Program-made: the position numbers and the translations under genes
Shown: in pieces, positions 6,111-7,470 of the stretch
Layout: each line of letters opens with the position of its first letter
Position numbering within the stretch: the stretch's first letter is position 1
Assembly (NCBI GenBank): GCA_021160785.1
Contig: JAGHBX010000067.1
Span: 1-7,470, forward strand
Length of the DNA stretch: 7,470 nucleotides
Direction of reading: 5' to 3'
Source: Planctomycetota bacterium
GTDB lineage: Bacteria > Planctomycetota > Phycisphaerae > Sedimentisphaerales > Anaerohalosphaeraceae
Notes under the pieces: model-generated
The model's input: the letters and a program-made list of their open reading frames with translations, nothing else
What the model was told of the DNA's origin: nothing
Databases searched by the model: none

Positions 6111-7469
6111 TTAAAAAAGTCTCTTGTTCACAAAAAGTGAGAAGTTTGGGTTAACAGTTGCTTTGATCTTGAAGCTTGTTGTTGCATTATTTTGACGTTT
6201 GGCAGAAACTATAAACCCGCCCTCTCCGCAAAGGTCGTCGAAACTTGCATCGTGCCATTTCCATGGCATGGCAGGAAAGATTCTGATTACAGGGATTGGA
6301 TCCTTTGCGATACTGACCGGCCAGGTCTGCAGAAGCATGTCGTGGACCGCTTCCATGGCAAGGAAGTTGCCCTCAAGCGTAAACGGTCTGTACCTAAATG
6401 CGCTCAATCCTGCACCGATCTGATCTCCGTTGACATGGAAACCGTTACGCAGAATAAACGCTCTTTCGTAGTATGTCAGGTATTGAAGAGCCAGTTCCGG
6501 CTGTCCCGCTCGGGCAAGTAGACAGGCAAACCACGAGAAGCTGTATCCTGTCCATGCATTTGTGCCTAGCTGATCCATCTTTTTGATGGTGGCGTCTATA
6601 ACCCGGCGATCTTCATCGGTTCCGTCAATGTTAAGCGTGCCGAACGGATGAATAGCCATCGTATGCGCGTGGTGGCGATGCGACTGATTAAACGGTTCGT
6701 TGGAACTGAACATTAAAACATCATTCTCATCAGCATGCAGATCATTAAGCTTATCACGCAAAGCGTTCCATTTTAGGACATCAGCCTTCTTGCCGAGAAC
6801 ATCGGCCATCTCTGACATTGCTTCAAAGGCCCAGATCAACATCGACAGATACTGATTGGAATTCGGCTTTAGGTAGGCCCGCGGCGAAGCGTTGAAGATT
6901 TCTGCCGAACTTGAAAGTTGGAAATACAGCTTTCCATCCTTTTCTTCCAGCATCGCAACTATTGCCCGAACAATCTCGTCCATCCACGGATAGGCCCTGT
7001 CACGTAAAAACTCGTCGTCCATCGTATGCTTCCAGTGCAGATAAAAACTCTGCCCTACCCATATAGAGTAACTGGAGGACAGGCTGTACTGCGGCCAACC
7101 GCCCAGCGGTTTGCCATTTAAGGTCATAACAGTTGGAATAGCTGCGCCATCGACACCGAAGAATTCCTTTGCGAATTCACGGTACTGTGGCAGCAGGTCC
7201 CACATATGATTGATGAAACTCAGCCCGGAATCAGTCAAGCCGGCTTTATGATAAGCCAGATAGGTCATCTGGGTATTCAAGTCATGATGAAAATCACCCT
7301 TCCATGGAGGAAGTCCACCGGAGTCCTGTGTCCATACCGCCTGCAGCGGCATTGATGGGGCGTCTGGCCTTGAAGCTGCGCCGTAGAAATATTTTACAAG
7401 GTTGTAGTGCCGCTGAATTCCTTCGTTGGGAATATTCACATGGGAAATGGACCAGAAATTATCCCACCA
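6111..7469 (-). CDS. 5' part of IS-split GH95-like glycoside hydrolase (partial, runs off right edge)
   Basis: The frame is open to the window edge. The GTG at 7439 is not the true start, because upstream codons W-W-D-N-F-W-S-I-S-H belong to the family. It covers most of an (alpha/alpha)6-barrel catalytic domain related to GH95, known for alpha-L-fucosidase and alpha-L-galactosidase activity. Blocks seen, numbered from V at 7439: W-K-G-D-F-H-H-D-L-N-T-Q-M (46-58), S-S-S-A-E-I-F (176-182, possible acid E at codon 6900-6902), H-R-H-H-A-H-T-M-A-I-H-P-F-G (254-267), W-T-G-Y-S-F (296-301), F-H-V-N-G-D-Q (334-340) and R-P-F-T-L-E-G-N-F (351-359). The C-terminal beta domain begins (I-F-P-A-M-P, G-G-F-I-V-S-A-K-R) and is cut after V-N at 6150. 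The last 12 codons and the stop (6111-6149) are IS sequence. The product likely lacks its closing beta strands and LamG-like tail. GH95 assignment is good; substrate is unproven. Confidence 0.85.
   Translation of the reverse strand, partial: WWDNFWSISHVNIPNEGIQRHYNLVKYFYGAASRPDAPSMPLQAVWTQDSGGLPPWKGDFHHDLNTQMTYLAYHKAGLTDSGLSFINHMWDLLPQYREFAKEFFGVDGAAIPTVMTLNGKPLGGWPQYSLSSSYSIWVGQSFYLHWKHTMDDEFLRDRAYPWMDEIVRAIVAMLEEKDGKLYFQLSSSAEIFNASPRAYLKPNSNQYLSMLIWAFEAMSEMADVLGKKADVLKWNALRDKLNDLHADENDVLMFSSNEPFNQSHRHHAHTMAIHPFGTLNIDGTDEDRRVIDATIKKMDQLGTNAWTGYSFSWFACLLARAGQPELALQYLTYYERAFILRNGFHVNGDQIGAGLSAFRYRPFTLEGNFLAMEAVHDMLLQTWPVSIAKDPIPVIRIFPAMPWKWHDASFDDLCGEGGFIVSAKRQNNATTSFKIKATVNPNFSLFVNKRLF
6129..6149. 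repeat. Right terminal inverted repeat of the IS1634-type element
   Basis: Read on the minus strand from 6149 it begins CCAAACTTCTCACTTTTT, then GTG: the same as the left end plus one extra T. It is directly followed by the right GTTAAC copy. Confidence 0.9.
6150..6155. repeat. Right target-site duplication GTTAAC
   Basis: Second copy of the duplicated target. In the host frame it encodes V-N, the last two native residues before translation enters the element. Confidence 0.85.
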
Positions 7470-7470
7470 C

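Larger units (their letters stand above)
4164..6149 (-). mobile_element. Complete IS1634-type insertion sequence (IS4 superfamily)
   Basis: The element is 1986 bp long, within the usual size of the family. It has inverted ends starting CCAAAC, a 6-bp target duplication (GTTAAC at 4158-4163 and 6150-6155) and one long transposase gene on the minus strand. The family is known for ends beginning with C and duplications of 5-6 bp, which fits. Non-coding margins are 76 bases after the transposase stop and 146 bases before its start. Both ends, the duplication and the transposase frame are intact, so it is probably young and may still be active. It lies inside a GH95-like gene, in the same direction, and breaks it. 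Confidence 0.92.

Noticed and set aside
5671..6114. Plus-strand open frame of 147 codons over the transposase start and leader
   Set aside because: It is antisense to the conserved transposase N-terminus; its composition is that of a shadow frame.
6080..6149. Possible outward or inward promoter in the A/T-rich right end of the IS
   Set aside because: TTGTGA and TAAAAT are present on the minus strand, but with only 14 bases between them. No reliable promoter could be called.
7437..7439. GTG as the start of the GH95-like gene
   Set aside because: Codons upstream of it to the window edge (W-W-D-N-F-W-S-I-S-H) fit the family, so the true start lies outside the window.
1..7470. CRISPR arrays, tRNA or rRNA genes, toxin-antitoxin or phage genes
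   Set aside because: No regular repeat-spacer pattern, no tRNA-like cloverleaf and no protein with such signatures was seen on either strand.

Overview
This window looks like a stretch of polysaccharide-degradation genes from a carbohydrate-specialised bacterium, worn down by mobile elements. The content is two GH95-type (alpha/alpha)6 glycosidases (one with a LamG-like tail), a secreted parallel beta-helix protein resembling GH141, an AraC-type regulator, and two kinds of insertion sequence. That mix is typical of PVC-group bacteria (Planctomycetes, Lentisphaerae, Kiritimatiellae), but the assignment is inference from gene content only and is weak.

Layout from left to right: (1) positions 2-127, plus strand, are the C-terminal end of an AraC-family regulator. 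(2) Around 165-187 is a GC-rich hairpin. (3) 224-565, minus, is a remnant of an IS1182-type transposase whose N-terminal and C-terminal parts are joined in frame with the catalytic middle missing. (4) 640-2823, minus, is an intact, exported beta-helix protein. (5) 2915-3241, minus, is the last ~100 codons of a GH95 gene whose front is gone. (6) 3348-7469, minus, is one long GH95-like gene running off the right edge, split by a complete IS1634-type element at 4164-6149.

The clearest result is the reconstruction of the split gene. The element is bounded by near-perfect inverted repeats and by two copies of GTTAAC. Removing the element plus one GTTAAC copy joins the two halves in the same reading frame and restores a continuous GH95 C-terminal domain. 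In its present state the reading frame runs off the host gene into the element and stops after 12 foreign residues.

All glycosidase genes lie on the minus strand in one direction, so they probably formed one operon for breaking down a fucose- or galactose-containing, possibly pectin-like, polysaccharide; the substrate is inference. Of the three glycosidase genes seen, one is split, one is a remnant and only the beta-helix gene is whole. I see no evidence for a wholly new biological system. The most unusual points are the seemingly permuted LamG segment order in the GH95 tail, the 13-bp direct repeats inside the IS1634-type element, and the in-frame internal deletion of the IS1182-type transposase.
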